Below, piece after piece: positions 15,306 to 24,727 of a stretch of 64,000 bases of DNA. The first letter of the stretch is position 1; every line of letters starts with the position of its first letter. The DNA comes from Aquabacter sp040049275. GTDB taxonomy: Bacteria; Pseudomonadota; Alphaproteobacteria; Rhizobiales; Xanthobacteraceae. The translations under genes and the position numbers were made by a program. The notes beneath the pieces are model-generated. The model made no database searches. It saw only the letters and a program-made list of their open reading frames with translations, and was not told the DNA's origin. The stretch spans positions 124,001-188,000 of the forward strand of contig NZ_JBDZDT010000012.1 in assembly GCF_040049275.1 (NCBI RefSeq), in the 5' to 3' direction.

Positions 15306-16994
15306 GTGACGTTCGGCCGCCTGAAAGTCCTTCACAAGCTTCTCCTCGTGATCATCTTCTTCTCGTGCGTTATGGGCGGCTTCGTCTGGGACGCCACGAG
15401 CCGCATGGCGGCGCTTGCGGAGGCCTATGGGGGCTTTGCAGCGCGGGAGGCCCAGGCCGTCGCGGGCACGCGCCTGATGAGCCGCTATATCTTCGTGCTC
15501 GACTATGCCGTCCTGCGCATGATCGCAGAGAACAACGAAGACGCCCGCGATCTGGCCGATGCCCAGTTCGACGACATCCTGCCCCAGGTGCAGGACCTCG
15601 GCCGTGTGCTGGCAGAGCAGGCGCCGGCCTTCGCGGACCGCATCTCGCAGGTCGTCGGGCAGGTGGAGCGCTTCACCACCGATGTCGCCGCCGTCCGCCA
15701 GCTTGCCATCGCGGGCGACCGGGACCGGGCGCTCGCGATCATGCACGGCGAGATCGATCCCGGCTTCGACCGGATGGTGGCGGCGTCTGAGAAGCTCGGC
15801 GCCGACATTCAGGCCTTTATGGAGGAGCGCTCGGCCACCCTCGCCATGGAGACCGGGCAGGCCCGTCTGGGTCTTGCCCTCGCCAGCCTGTTCGGCATCG
15901 CCGCAGGTATCCTGGCCGTGGCAGGCGTCAGCGTCTTCGGCATCAGCCGCCCCCTCGGACGGCTCGTGGACCGCTTGCAAAAGATGGCTGACGGCGATGT
16001 GGATGCGGAGATCCGAGAGGCCGCCCGGGGAGACGAGATCGGTGCGGTCGGCCGGGCCGTCGAGGGAATCAAGGCGATGGTCGCCGCGAAGGCCGCTTCC
16101 GAAGCCCAAGCGCTGCAGGCGGCCGATGCGGCAGCGGCATCCGAACGCCGTCGCGCCATGGTCGAGCTTGCGGATTATTTCGAGCGCACGGTCGGGGGCA
16201 TCATCGGCAATGTCACCACCGCGGCGAACGAGCTGCAGGGCACGGCCCAGGCCATGACCGCCATCGCGAGTCGTGCTGCCGGGCAATCAAGCACAGTCGC
16301 GGCTGCGGCTGCGGCCGCCGCTTCGAACGTCAACACCGTCGCCGCCGCCGCGGAGGAGCTCGGGTCGTCGGCCTTGGAGATCGGACGGCACGCCAGCGGC
16401 TCCGCCACACTCGCGCGCACCGCGGCGGACGAGGCGACCGGCACGGCGGCCTCGGTGCGGGAACTGGGCGGCGTGGTCACGCAGATCAACGACATCGCGG
16501 CGATGATCGAGACCATCGCCGGGCAGACCCATCTCCTGGCCCTCAATGCCACCATCGAGGCGGCCCATGCGGGCGAGGCGGGCCGCGGCTTCGCCGTTGT
16601 GGCCAGTGAGGTGAAGGACCTCGCCCACCGCACGGCGGGCGCGACGAAGACCATCAGGGAACTGGTCGAGCGCATCCAGGGATCGAGCGGCGAGGCCGTC
16701 TCGGCCATCGACGTCATCGCGACGCGTATCCGCGACATCAGCAGCTTCGCCGCCATCATCGCCGGCGCGGTGGAGCAGCAGACCGCCGCCACCCAGGAGA
16801 TCGTCGCCAACGTATCCCGCGCCGCTACGGGAACGAGCGAGGTCACCTCGAATATCGCCGGCGTCGCCGAGACGGCCGAGGTGGCTGGCACATCCGCCCG
16901 GCAGGTGCTTTTCTCGGCCTCTGCCCTCTCGGGTCAGTCCGCACATCTGAGTGTCGAGGTCGACCGCTTCCTCTCCATCGTGCGCGCGGCCTGA
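15306..16994 (+). CDS. Methyl-accepting chemotaxis protein
   Basis: A 562-residue chemoreceptor starting at GTG with AGGGGAGAG upstream. It has TM1 at about 10-30, a helical periplasmic four-helix-bundle sensor (about 35-195), TM2 at about 198-220, a HAMP domain (..SRPLGRLVDRLQKMADGDVDAEI..) and the MA signalling domain. The conserved tip reads ..TIAGQTHLLALNATIEAAHAGEAGRGFAVVASEV... No C-terminal CheB/CheR pentapeptide is seen. Following the bufferin operon by 45 bases on the same strand, it could be co-expressed and sense copper or redox stress, but no metal-binding residues stand out in the sensor. Confidence 0.92.
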   Translation: MTFGRLKVLHKLLLVIIFFSCVMGGFVWDATSRMAALAEAYGGFAAREAQAVAGTRLMSRYIFVLDYAVLRMIAENNEDARDLADAQFDDILPQVQDLGRVLAEQAPAFADRISQVVGQVERFTTDVAAVRQLAIAGDRDRALAIMHGEIDPGFDRMVAASEKLGADIQAFMEERSATLAMETGQARLGLALASLFGIAAGILAVAGVSVFGISRPLGRLVDRLQKMADGDVDAEIREAARGDEIGAVGRAVEGIKAMVAAKAASEAQALQAADAAAASERRRAMVELADYFERTVGGIIGNVTTAANELQGTAQAMTAIASRAAGQSSTVAAAAAAAASNVNTVAAAAEELGSSALEIGRHASGSATLARTAADEATGTAASVRELGGVVTQINDIAAMIETIAGQTHLLALNATIEAAHAGEAGRGFAVVASEVKDLAHRTAGATKTIRELVERIQGSSGEAVSAIDVIATRIRDISSFAAIIAGAVEQQTAATQEIVANVSRAATGTSEVTSNIAGVAETAEVAGTSARQVLFSASALSGQSAHLSVEVDRFLSIVRAA

Positions 16995-17009
16995 GCAAAA
17001 GGAATGCCC

Positions 17010-17600
17010 ATGTCCGGTGTTGCGAGCATCTCTCAGCCGCCCTTGCTGGTGGCCTTCTCGGCCGGCGCCTCGGGGCCATGGCGGATCGACCGGATCACGC
17101 CGGTCGTCGGCGAAAGCCTGGCATTCGCCCCAAGACTCATGACGACGGAAACTCCGATAATCGACTCTGCCGCTCTCGCCTCGCAATCCCCCGGCGGCTG
17201 GACCTTGCGGGGAGCGACCAGCAACACCCGCTACACATCCCGATCCGAGACGAACGCGCTCGCGGCGCTCCAGCAGGGGCTGGGACGACGGGACGCGACC
17301 CGCGCAGCCCTGATCCCCGTGCGAAAGACGCCAGCGTGGTGGAACCTCGCCCAGGATGAGCGGCGCGCCATCCTGGAAGAACAATCGCACCATATCGAGA
17401 TCGGCCTCGGCTATCTTCCCGCCATCGCGCGCCGCCTGCACCACAGCCGCGAGCTCGGCGAACCGTTCGATTTCCTGACGTGGTTCGAGTATGCGCCGCA
17501 GGATGCCAATGCATTCGAGGAACTGGTCGATCGCCTGCGGCTCTCGCCCGAATGGACCTTCGTCGACCGCGAAGTCGACATCCGCCTCAGCCGCCCGTAA
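17010..17600 (+). CDS. Chlorite-dismutase-like protein
   Basis: A 196-residue protein whose C-terminal two thirds match the ferredoxin-like Cld fold: ..WTLRGATSNTRYTSRSE.., ..TPAWWNLAQDERRAILEEQSHHI.., ..YLPAIARRLHHSRELGEPFDFLTWFEYAP.. and ..EWTFVDREVDIRL. The motif ARRLHHSRD/E with its His is the proximal-heme segment of dimeric family members. Such proteins may detoxify chlorite or act as heme-dependent peroxidases; activity here is unproven. I prefer the ATG at 17010, since AAAAGGA lies too close to the ATG at 17004. It follows the chemoreceptor by 15 bases. Confidence 0.8.
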   Translation: MSGVASISQPPLLVAFSAGASGPWRIDRITPVVGESLAFAPRLMTTETPIIDSAALASQSPGGWTLRGATSNTRYTSRSETNALAALQQGLGRRDATRAALIPVRKTPAWWNLAQDERRAILEEQSHHIEIGLGYLPAIARRLHHSRELGEPFDFLTWFEYAPQDANAFEELVDRLRLSPEWTFVDREVDIRLSRP

Positions 17601-17612
17601 CCGGCCTGTGGG

Positions 17613-18326
17613 TCAATGACCCGCGTGGCGATGGACCACGCCATATCCCGGCCCGTCGATGCTCATGGCCAGCACGCGGCTGATGGCGGTGAGGTCACGG
17701 CCGGATTCTTCCGACCATGCGTTGAAGGCGGCCTGGATGACGGCGAGGTCGCGCTTGCCGCCCGGCGCCTTGTCGATGACGCCTTCACGGATCAGCGCGG
17801 CGACCACGTCCGGCGTCGCGATGAAGGCCGGTTTCCCGATCGCCCGGAGGAAACGGCCAGCGGCATCTCCGCCGAGATGGCTGGCCCGCTTCTTCAGGAC
17901 ATCCAGCAGGCCCACATAATCGCTGTCAGGCCAGTCCGCGAAGAAGCGCGCCGCGCTGCCGTGCTCGGTCTTCAGCGCCAGCAGGAACTGTCCATTCGCC
18001 TGGACCGCGCGGATCTTGGCGCCGTTGCGTACGATGCCCTTGTTCTGGAGCAACTCGTCGAAATGGCCCTCCGTCATGAAGGCGCAGGCATTTGGGTCGA
18101 AATTGCCGAACGCCTCCTCGAAGGCCGGCCATTTGTTATCGATAACCTTGGAGGAGAACCCCGCATAGAAGATCCGCCGCGTCATCTCGGCAAGGATGCG
18201 ATCGTCCGGTATCGCGGCGATCTTCGCGGGTGTGCGCGGAGCCGTTTCGGCCAGGATTTTGTCCAGCTTGGCATTGCCGCCCTTGCGCTCCGCCGTGAGG
18301 GCGAAAATGTCCGCGAACGTTTTCAT
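17613..18326 (-). CDS. DNA-3-methyladenine glycosylase I-family protein
   Basis: A 237-residue protein starting MKTFADIFALTAERKGG. It matches the adenine-glycosylase (Tag-like, HhH) superfamily: ..IFYAGFSSKVIDNKWPAFEEAFGNFD.., ..NKGIVRNGAKIRAVQANGQFLL.., ..LRAIGKPAFIATPDVVAAL... Tag removes 3-methyladenine from DNA. This subgroup is longer than E. coli Tag and lacks an obvious Cys/His zinc tetrad, so the exact lesion is uncertain. The start overlaps the end of the TetR gene by 4 bases, making an operon with it. Confidence 0.82.
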   Translation of the reverse strand: MKTFADIFALTAERKGGNAKLDKILAETAPRTPAKIAAIPDDRILAEMTRRIFYAGFSSKVIDNKWPAFEEAFGNFDPNACAFMTEGHFDELLQNKGIVRNGAKIRAVQANGQFLLALKTEHGSAARFFADWPDSDYVGLLDVLKKRASHLGGDAAGRFLRAIGKPAFIATPDVVAALIREGVIDKAPGGKRDLAVIQAAFNAWSEESGRDLTAISRVLAMSIDGPGYGVVHRHAGH

Positions 18327-18931
18327 TGCCGGGCCTTCTTCTTTGCGCCTGTGGCTCCGAGCATCGCAAGGGCGGAGCTTGCAATGCCTTCGAGCAACGC
18401 GCCTTGTGGCCGGGCTCGGGCCAGCACGCGAATGCCTATCAGAACCGCGAGAAAATGCTGCGCGAGGGCCTGCGCGGTCAAAGCGCAACTGATGGTCCCA
18501 TCGGCCTGTCCCGCCTCGATGCAACGGATGAAGAATCCTTCGATACGAACGAGCGCATCGGCAACGACCTGACGGAATTCCTCGTCATGCGGCGCCACTT
18601 CGAGCGCCGAGTTTACGAGCATGCACCCCTTCTGGTCGCCATCCGTCAGGGAGCGGGTCACGATCTCCCCGAAAAAGGCTTCGATGGCCTGGCGCGGCGG
18701 AGCCGCTTCGCACCGGCGGATGCGCTCGCCGATGCTGGTCTCAACATAGGTATCAAGCGCTGTCCTGAAGAGCGCGCGCTTATCACCGTAGGCATTGTAG
18801 AGGCTGGCAACGCTGATCCCGGTTCGGCCGACCAGATCCTTCATGGAGGTCGCCTCGTAGCCGCGATTCCAGAAGCACTGGATCGCGGCATCGAGCACGG
18901 CGTCCTCGTCAAACTCCCGCGGTCTCGCCAT
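18323..18931 (-). CDS. TetR-family transcriptional regulator
   Basis: A 202-residue repressor beginning MARPREFDEDAVLDAA; the helix-turn-helix reads ..TSMKDLVGRTGISVASLYNAYGDKRALF... The C-terminal half is the ligand domain, with Cys residues (..GCMLVNSAL.., ..FIRCIEAG.., ..TISCALTAQ..). The start was set at 18931 because this is the canonical TetR beginning. It overlaps the glycosylase gene by ATGA. A perfect palindrome, CATTCTAGAATG (18989-19000), 58 bases upstream is a good candidate for its own operator. Confidence 0.9.
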   Translation of the reverse strand: MARPREFDEDAVLDAAIQCFWNRGYEATSMKDLVGRTGISVASLYNAYGDKRALFRTALDTYVETSIGERIRRCEAAPPRQAIEAFFGEIVTRSLTDGDQKGCMLVNSALEVAPHDEEFRQVVADALVRIEGFFIRCIEAGQADGTISCALTAQALAQHFLAVLIGIRVLARARPQGALLEGIASSALAMLGATGAKKKARQ

Positions 18932-18988
18932 TCCTCTCCACCTGTCCATTGCATGCCCGGCGATGCTGTCACGGGCGCCGCCACACTG

Positions 18989-19000
18989 CATTCTAGAATG
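18989..19000. promoter_or_regulatory. 12-bp palindrome CATTCTAGAATG upstream of tetR
   Basis: A perfect palindrome 58 bases before the TetR start codon. The same 12 bases recur at 60978-60989 between mucR and the PRC-barrel gene. Confidence 0.45.
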
Positions 19001-19049
19001 GCCGTACTACAACTCAATGTTATTCGGCCATGGCCCGCCATCGCGAAGG

Positions 19050-19295
19050 ATGAGCCAGCCTTGGGTCTTCTCCGGAGAAGCACATGGTGGATTCCCCAGC
19101 TACATGCCGTCCAAGGTCTGGACGTGGGCAAAGCCCAGTGGCGGCACCTTCGCCAGCATCGACCGCCCGGTCGCAGGGCCGACGCACTAAAAGGAACTGC
19201 CTGTCGGGCGCCACCCGCTCCTGCTCTATTCGCCGGCCACGCCCAACGGCCAGAAGGTCACGATCATGCTGGAGGAGTTGCTCGCCCTCGGGCAA
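19050..19295 (+). pseudogene. Remnant of a YghU/YfcG-type glutathione transferase
   Basis: The plus strand reads ..QPWVFSGEAHGGFPSYMPSK.., ..WTWAKPSGGTFASIDRPVAG.., a TAA at 19188-19190, then ..KELPVGRHPLLLYSPATPNG.. and ..VTIMLEELLALG... This is the N-terminal extension and start of the thioredoxin fold of disulfide-bond-reductase-type glutathione transferases. The stop codon and loss of all sequence after LALG show it is dead. The remnant abuts the 3' end of the gamma-glutamyltransferase gene. Confidence 0.7.
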
Positions 19296-19359
19296 CCGCT
19301 TCCCGCCGCGCGCCTTCGCCGCCCGAACCTCCGGTGTGACAGGGCTGGAGGCGTCCAAC

Positions 19360-21129
19360 TTACGGAGCCATTGCGGCGCCTGCTGGCCGGCGATTGTCGT
19401 TGGCGCCGTGGATCGTGTTCGGCGCCGGAGACCACAGCCGCAAGGTGTCGGCTGCGGAGACAGGATGCTGGCGCGGCGATGCGCCTGCCCCCGGGAACTG
19501 AATCGCCTCTACCGCGCTCCAGGGGCGCTGCACGACCACCTGATGTCCCATGGCGGTCAGCAGGCGCACGGTGTCCGGCGACAATGCATAAGGCTCAGCG
19601 TAGATCACGTTTGGCAGCCATTGATGATGGATGCGTGGGGCATCCACCGCCTCTTGCACGGTCATGCCGTGGTCGATGACATTGATGATGGTCTGAACCA
19701 CCGACGAGATGATGCGTGAGCCCCCAGGAGACCCTAGGACCAGGAAGGGCTTGCCGTCGTGCACCACGATAGTCGGGCTCATGGAAGACAAGGGCCGCTT
19801 GCCGGGCGCGATGGTGTTGCGTGCGCCTTGGATCAGGCCAAAAGCGTTGCCGCTGCCGACCTTGATGGTGAAATCGTCCATGGTGTCGTTCAGGAACACG
19901 CCGGTGCCCGGCGCCATTACCTTCGCGCCGAAATAGGCATTGAGCGAGGTCGTGACGGCGACCGTGTTCCCAGCCTCATCGGCGACCGAATAGTGCGTGG
20001 TCTCGGTGCCCTCGTGCGGCGTTGCGCCAAAATCGTCCTGCGTCGAGGCAGAGGCTCGTTGCGGATCGATGCGGGCGCGGATCGCCGCCGCGTAATCCTT
20101 GGACAGAAGCCGATCCAGGGGATTGGCTCCGAAGGCAGGATCCATCAGCGCGGAGTTGCGATCTATGAAGGCGTGGCGCATGGCTTCCGCCATTATATGG
20201 ATGGTTTCCGCGGCACCAACACCGCTTGCTGAAAGCTCGTAGCCTTCGAGAATGTTCAGGATTTCGCAGATGGCGGTCCCGCCGGCGCTAGAGGGAGCAG
20301 CGGTCAGGATATCGTAGCCGCGGTAGGTGCAGGCGAGTGGTGGGCTGAGCCGAACCGCATAATCGTCAAAGTCCTTCTCGCGCAAAATGCCGCCGCCAAC
20401 CGCGCTCGCTGCCGCGATGCGCCGGGGAAGGTCCCCTTCATAGAAGGCGGAAGGGCCGTGCACGGAAATGGTCGAAAGGGTCCGCGCGAGATCACTCTGG
20501 ACCAGCCGCTCGCCGGCCTTCAGGGGCTCGCCGTTACGCAGGAAAATCGCAGAGAGAACCGGGTCCGCGCGGAAATCCGCGGCGCCCGTTCTGAGGATTG
20601 CCGCGTCGCCAGGAGAGAGGACAAAGCCGTCGCGTGCCAATGCAATGGCTGGCGCCATCACCTGCGCGCGCGGCATTGAGCCGAAACGCTCCAGCGCTGT
20701 ATCGAGGCCAAGCACCGAGCCGGGCACAGCTACCGCCCGCCACCCCTTGAGGCTTGCCCCAGCGACGGGATTGCCGGTCCCGTCTAGATACATGCTGGGC
20801 CGGGCTTCCAGTGGCGCGGCCTCGCGGAAATCGATGAAAGCGGCGGCGCCGCTTGCTTGCCGCACCACCATGTACCCGCCTCCGCCGAGATTGCCGCAGC
20901 AGGGGTGGACCACCGCAAGCGCATAGCCCATGGCGACCGCCGCATCTACTGCATTGCCACCTTGGCGCAAGATGTCCGCACCGACCTTCGCCGCCAACGC
21001 CTGCTCGCTCACGACCATGCCACGCCGTCCCTCGACCGGAACAGGTGAGACGGCACCCGCCTGCGACGCGAAGGCGATCAGAAGGAGCGCCGCAAGCGCG
21101 AAATAGGAGATGAGAGTGGCATGCTTCAT
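19360..21129 (-). CDS. ggt: Gamma-glutamyltransferase
   Basis: A 589-residue precursor of a periplasmic gamma-glutamyltransferase. Signal peptide ..LISYFALAALLLIAFASQAGAV.., then the large subunit (..GMVVSEQALAAKVGADIL.., ..PCCGNLGGGGYMVV..) and the autoprocessing site TTHYSVAD, where the Thr becomes the N-terminal nucleophile of the small subunit. Oxyanion GS segment ..LSSMSPTIV.. and ..GSPGGSRIISSV.. are present. It cleaves glutathione and transfers the glutamyl group. The C-terminal tail after ..HQVVVQRPWSAVEAIQF.. is long and Pro/Ala-rich. A fragment of a different GGT is fused to TauE at 54941-56176. Confidence 0.92.
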   Translation of the reverse strand: MKHATLISYFALAALLLIAFASQAGAVSPVPVEGRRGMVVSEQALAAKVGADILRQGGNAVDAAVAMGYALAVVHPCCGNLGGGGYMVVRQASGAAAFIDFREAAPLEARPSMYLDGTGNPVAGASLKGWRAVAVPGSVLGLDTALERFGSMPRAQVMAPAIALARDGFVLSPGDAAILRTGAADFRADPVLSAIFLRNGEPLKAGERLVQSDLARTLSTISVHGPSAFYEGDLPRRIAAASAVGGGILREKDFDDYAVRLSPPLACTYRGYDILTAAPSSAGGTAICEILNILEGYELSASGVGAAETIHIMAEAMRHAFIDRNSALMDPAFGANPLDRLLSKDYAAAIRARIDPQRASASTQDDFGATPHEGTETTHYSVADEAGNTVAVTTSLNAYFGAKVMAPGTGVFLNDTMDDFTIKVGSGNAFGLIQGARNTIAPGKRPLSSMSPTIVVHDGKPFLVLGSPGGSRIISSVVQTIINVIDHGMTVQEAVDAPRIHHQWLPNVIYAEPYALSPDTVRLLTAMGHQVVVQRPWSAVEAIQFPGAGASPRQHPVSAADTLRLWSPAPNTIHGANDNRRPAGAAMAP

Positions 21130-21322
21130 TAAAATGACCGCTGGAGAAGGCGCGGAGGCACGCGCAAGGTTAAGTTCCTCGGCCCGCCCCGTGGCTCTAG
21201 CTTATAATCGTTGCCGACTGTTCCGCTCTCCCCGTCCAAGTCGAAGCGAACTTCCGGCGGACGTCGCCGAAGCTCCGTCCGCGCGGCGGGGAGTGGGCAT
21301 CGCCCGCGCCGAATAGACCGGC

Positions 21323-22726
21323 CTATTCCGTGACCTGCCGTGGCCCCTTTGCCTTGCCGTCGGCCACCACCACCGTCTTGATGTTCACGAATTCCTTGAT
21401 GCCGTAGTGGGAGAGTTCGCGCCCGTAGCCGCTCTCCTTGATGCCGCCGAAGGGCATCTTGGGATCGGACACCACGGTGCCATTCACGAACACCGCGCCC
21501 GCTTCCATCGCTTCCGCGGCCAGCCGCTCGCCGCGGGCAAGGTCGCGGGTGAAGATGCCGCCGCCGAGGCCGAAGATGGAGCCATTGGCCACCTCCAGCG
21601 CTTCCGCCTCGTCCTTCACCACGATCACGGACGCCACCGGGCCGAACAGTTCCTCGTCATAGGCCGGCATGCCCGGCTTCAGATCGGTCAGCACGGTGGC
21701 GGGGTAGAAGGCGCCGGGGCCGTCCGGCACCTTGCCGCCGAGCAGGCATTTCGCGCCCTTGGCGATGCTGTCCTCGACCTGCTTGTGCAGATCGTCGCGC
21801 AGGTCGACGCGGGCGAGCGGGCCCACGTCGGTCTCCGCCAGCGTGGGATCGCCCACCTTGGCGTCGGCCATCTCCCTGACGAAGGCCGCTTCGAAGCGCT
21901 CGCGGACGCCGTCCACCACGATGAAGCGTTTGGCCGCGATGCAGCTCTGGCCGGAATTCACCAGCCGCCCGCCGGCACAGGCCGCCGCGGCAAAGTCGAT
22001 GTCGGCATCTTCCAGGATGAGGTAGGCGTCGCTGCCGCCCAGCTCCAGCACCGACTTCTTCAGCACCTCGCCGGCTTTCCTCGCCACCGCGCGGCCAGCG
22101 GGGCCGCTGCCGGTGAGCGTGACGGCGCGCACCAGCGGGTTCTCGATGATGGCGTCGACTTCGCGGGAGCTGACCAGCAGCGTCTTGAAGAGATGTTCGG
22201 GAAAGCCCGCCTGGCGGAACACGTCCTCGATGGCGAGGGCGCAGCCGGGCACGTTGGACGCATGCTTCAGGATGCCGGCATTGCCGGCCATGAGCGCGGG
22301 GGCCGCGAAGCGGAAGACCTGCCAGAACGGGAAGTTCCAGGGCATGACCGCCAGCACCACGCCAATGGGCTGGAAGGTGACGAACGCCTTGTTCGCGCCG
22401 GCCTCGATGGGCTCGGGCGCCAGGAACCTGGGCGCGTTGTCGGCGAAATAGTCGCAGGCGATGGCGCACTTCTGGGCTTCAGCAATGCCCTGCTTGATGG
22501 GCTTGCCCATCTCCTCCGTCATCATCCGCCCATAGGCTTCGGCATTGTCGCGCAACACCTTTGCAGCCTGTTTCATGAGCCGGGCCCGCTCCGCGAAATC
22601 GTGCTTCCGCCACGCGCGGGAGGCGGCATCCGCCTTCTCGATGGCGGTCCTGATCTCCGCCTCCGACGTTGCCTCGTAACGCTTGCCGTCCCGGCCGGTG
22701 GCGGGATTGATGACGGTGAAGGACAT
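21323..22726 (-). CDS. NAD(P)-dependent succinate-semialdehyde-type aldehyde dehydrogenase
   Basis: A 467-residue aldehyde dehydrogenase with PWNFPFWQ, LTGSGPAGRAV, the general-base ELGGSDAYLIL, the catalytic Cys in NSGQSCIAAKR and FGPVASVIV. The motif set and length match the GabD-like group that oxidises succinate semialdehyde or related aldehydes. Its neighbours (haloacid dehalogenase and GST downstream) suggest it could also serve aldehydes from halogenated-compound breakdown; this is only context. Confidence 0.9.
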   Translation of the reverse strand: MSFTVINPATGRDGKRYEATSEAEIRTAIEKADAASRAWRKHDFAERARLMKQAAKVLRDNAEAYGRMMTEEMGKPIKQGIAEAQKCAIACDYFADNAPRFLAPEPIEAGANKAFVTFQPIGVVLAVMPWNFPFWQVFRFAAPALMAGNAGILKHASNVPGCALAIEDVFRQAGFPEHLFKTLLVSSREVDAIIENPLVRAVTLTGSGPAGRAVARKAGEVLKKSVLELGGSDAYLILEDADIDFAAAACAGGRLVNSGQSCIAAKRFIVVDGVRERFEAAFVREMADAKVGDPTLAETDVGPLARVDLRDDLHKQVEDSIAKGAKCLLGGKVPDGPGAFYPATVLTDLKPGMPAYDEELFGPVASVIVVKDEAEALEVANGSIFGLGGGIFTRDLARGERLAAEAMEAGAVFVNGTVVSDPKMPFGGIKESGYGRELSHYGIKEFVNIKTVVVADGKAKGPRQVTE

Positions 22727-22863
22727 GGGCGTAGCTCGCTAATCGTTGCGGCAAGGGCGCCGCGCGCCGGCGGCGTGCGGGGGTGATGTTATCAGGTGGC
22801 ACTTCGGCTTACGGCATTTGAGCGAAGGAACCAGGATTTCGTCGCGCCGTAGGCTTCATGCGT

Positions 22864-23637
22864 TCATGGACGTTCGGAAGCGGGGCCCGCCGGTAACGCC
22901 TCGATCGCCGATGGGAGGTGCGCAAGCTCTAGCAGCGATGAGATCACGAAATCGGGCTGTTGGCCGAGCGCCTCAGCTTGCGTGCGAAGAGCCTTAAACA
23001 TCGTTGCCGGCCGGAGAGCACCCGGATCGATGATTTCATCCAATAAGCTGCGTTGCGAAACGCGCTCAATTCGCGCCACGCGGAAGCCGAAATGTTTGGC
23101 GCCGGAAATATCAAAGCCGTTGGATGAAACGAAAATGACTTCGGCCGGGCTCAGTCCCAGCCGCTCCTCGATGAGCTCATAGGCACGCGGATCCGGCTCG
23201 AACACCTTCTTGGAATCGACGCTGATTATCGCGTCGACATGGCGATCCAGGTCGGAATTAGCGCCAAGCATCGCCAGCATATCGGGGCTTCCGTTAGAAA
23301 GGATCGCTAGCCGATAACCTTTCAGCGCGCCCAGAGCGTCTTCAGCGTCAGGATAGAGCCGCAAATTGTTGTACGCCTCGGCGATCGTCTCGAATAGAGC
23401 TTCGGTGGGCGTCAAGCCCAAGACATCGAGGGTGTAGGTCAAGGATTGCCGCGTAACGGCCCAAAAATCCTGATAGTCGCGCATCATCGAGCGCAGCCAA
23501 CTGTATTCCAGCTGCTTGATGCGCCACATCTGCGTCGCCAGATCACCGCATCCGGGAAATGACGTTTCCAGGATATCGGCGACAGATTGCACGTCGTAAA
23601 GTGTTCCATATGCGTCGAATACGAACGCTTTGATCAT
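22864..23637 (-). CDS. dhlB: L-2-haloacid dehalogenase (HAD type II)
   Basis: A 257-residue HAD-superfamily enzyme. Nucleophile Asp8 in FDAYGTLYD, Ser/Asn in LSNGSPD, Lys in SVDSKKVFEPDP and the acidic loop in FVSSNGFDISGAKHFGF are all present. The sequence closely resembles Xanthobacter DhlB as I remember it (..QMWRIKQLEYSWLRSMM..). It hydrolyses L-2-haloalkanoates such as L-2-chloropropionate or chloroacetate to hydroxy acids. DhlB functions at the end of 1,2-dichloroethane breakdown in Xanthobacter, but no dhlA-like gene occurs in this window. A separate aldehyde dehydrogenase gene lies downstream. Confidence 0.9.
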   Translation of the reverse strand: MIKAFVFDAYGTLYDVQSVADILETSFPGCGDLATQMWRIKQLEYSWLRSMMRDYQDFWAVTRQSLTYTLDVLGLTPTEALFETIAEAYNNLRLYPDAEDALGALKGYRLAILSNGSPDMLAMLGANSDLDRHVDAIISVDSKKVFEPDPRAYELIEERLGLSPAEVIFVSSNGFDISGAKHFGFRVARIERVSQRSLLDEIIDPGALRPATMFKALRTQAEALGQQPDFVISSLLELAHLPSAIEALPAGPASERP

Positions 23638-23737
23638 TACGCCTCTCCCCGTTTCGAACGCCGCTCCCCCGGGCCTGATTTCCTCAGCGGGACGACCTTT
23701 CGACTCTTGGGTTAAAACAGGAGAACCGTGTGCTGTC

Positions 23738-24388
23738 TCATGTCATCGGAGTGGTGAGGTGGCGTTGAAAACCGGGGCGGCCGGACACCTTTTCAAACCA
23801 GGATGCGAGAGCTGGAAGCGATGGCTTTTCCAAGCCCTCGAAGCCGAACCACCGTCTCGCGAACGCCCCTAAGCAGATGTCGGCGATCGAGAACGCCTCT
23901 CCTCCGATATATTGCCGATCATCGAGATCGGAGGCGAGCATCTGCCAGAAGCTGGAGAGCTGTTCAGCCAATCGGTTTTCCGCACTCTTATCTCTCTTGT
24001 TCGCTTCGGTTCGAATCAAGCTCCAATAAAGGTCGCGTTCAACCGGAGCATAGGTTGACAACGTCCAGTCGAGCCATTTGTCGGCGATAGCGCGGTGGCG
24101 CAGATCTGCTGGATAAAGCTCAGTGTCCGCGCCGTATTTCTGCGCGAGATAACGCAAGATGGTGTTGGACTCCCAGAGAACGAAATCTTCGTCGACCAGC
24201 GTCGGCACTCGGGCATTTGGATTGAGCGCCAGATAGCCCGGCTCCCTTGTGCGGCCGAAATGTAGACCCGCATCGATCCGCTCGAAACTCAAGCCGAGTT
24301 CGTCGCAGCACCACAGCACCTTCTGCACATTGACAGAGTTCGCGCGTCCCCAGATCGTCAATGGCGAGCGGGCAACAGCTTGCGACAT
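23738..24388 (-). CDS. Glutathione S-transferase family protein
   Basis: A 216-residue GST. The N-terminal thioredoxin fold (..LTIWGRANSVNVQKVLWCCDEL.., cis-Pro in NPNARVPTLVDEDF, then ..WESNTILRYLAQKYG..) and an all-helical C-terminal domain (..YIGGEAFSIADICLGAF..) are complete. The start at MSQAVARSPL (24388) is used; the open frame extends further but looks non-coding. It could conjugate glutathione to halogenated or electrophilic compounds, in line with the neighbouring haloacid dehalogenase. Confidence 0.9.
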   Translation of the reverse strand: MSQAVARSPLTIWGRANSVNVQKVLWCCDELGLSFERIDAGLHFGRTREPGYLALNPNARVPTLVDEDFVLWESNTILRYLAQKYGADTELYPADLRHRAIADKWLDWTLSTYAPVERDLYWSLIRTEANKRDKSAENRLAEQLSSFWQMLASDLDDRQYIGGEAFSIADICLGAFARRWFGFEGLEKPSLPALASWFEKVSGRPGFQRHLTTPMT

Positions 24389-24727
24389 CGGCGTCCTCCC
24401 ATATGTTTCAGATTTATCGTGGCGCCGCCGCATGGCGAAGGCACATCCTGTCATTGCGCTGGACCCTCGCCACCGGATGATCACCCTTCGCCGCATATCT
24501 CCTCGCGCGTTCGGTCACAGTCGTCACCTGAACGCTAGAACTCCTCTGAGCCCGTGCGACGAGCATCCGCCAGCCATTGAGTTTTGATCCATTCGTTCCA
24601 AAATGACGTGGGACACGCACAATGGCAAGGCTGACGGGGGGATGACATCTCGCTCTGCCGGGAAGGGTTCGCCACATCGATTGGGCGCTTGCCGTTGCGG
24701 TGAACGGCGTTCTTGATCTCAATGGCT

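Noticed and set aside
14349..16286. A 645-codon minus-strand frame opposite bufC, doxX and the chemoreceptor
   Set aside because: Overlaps three genes with clear domains and has low-complexity composition, so it is an antisense artefact.
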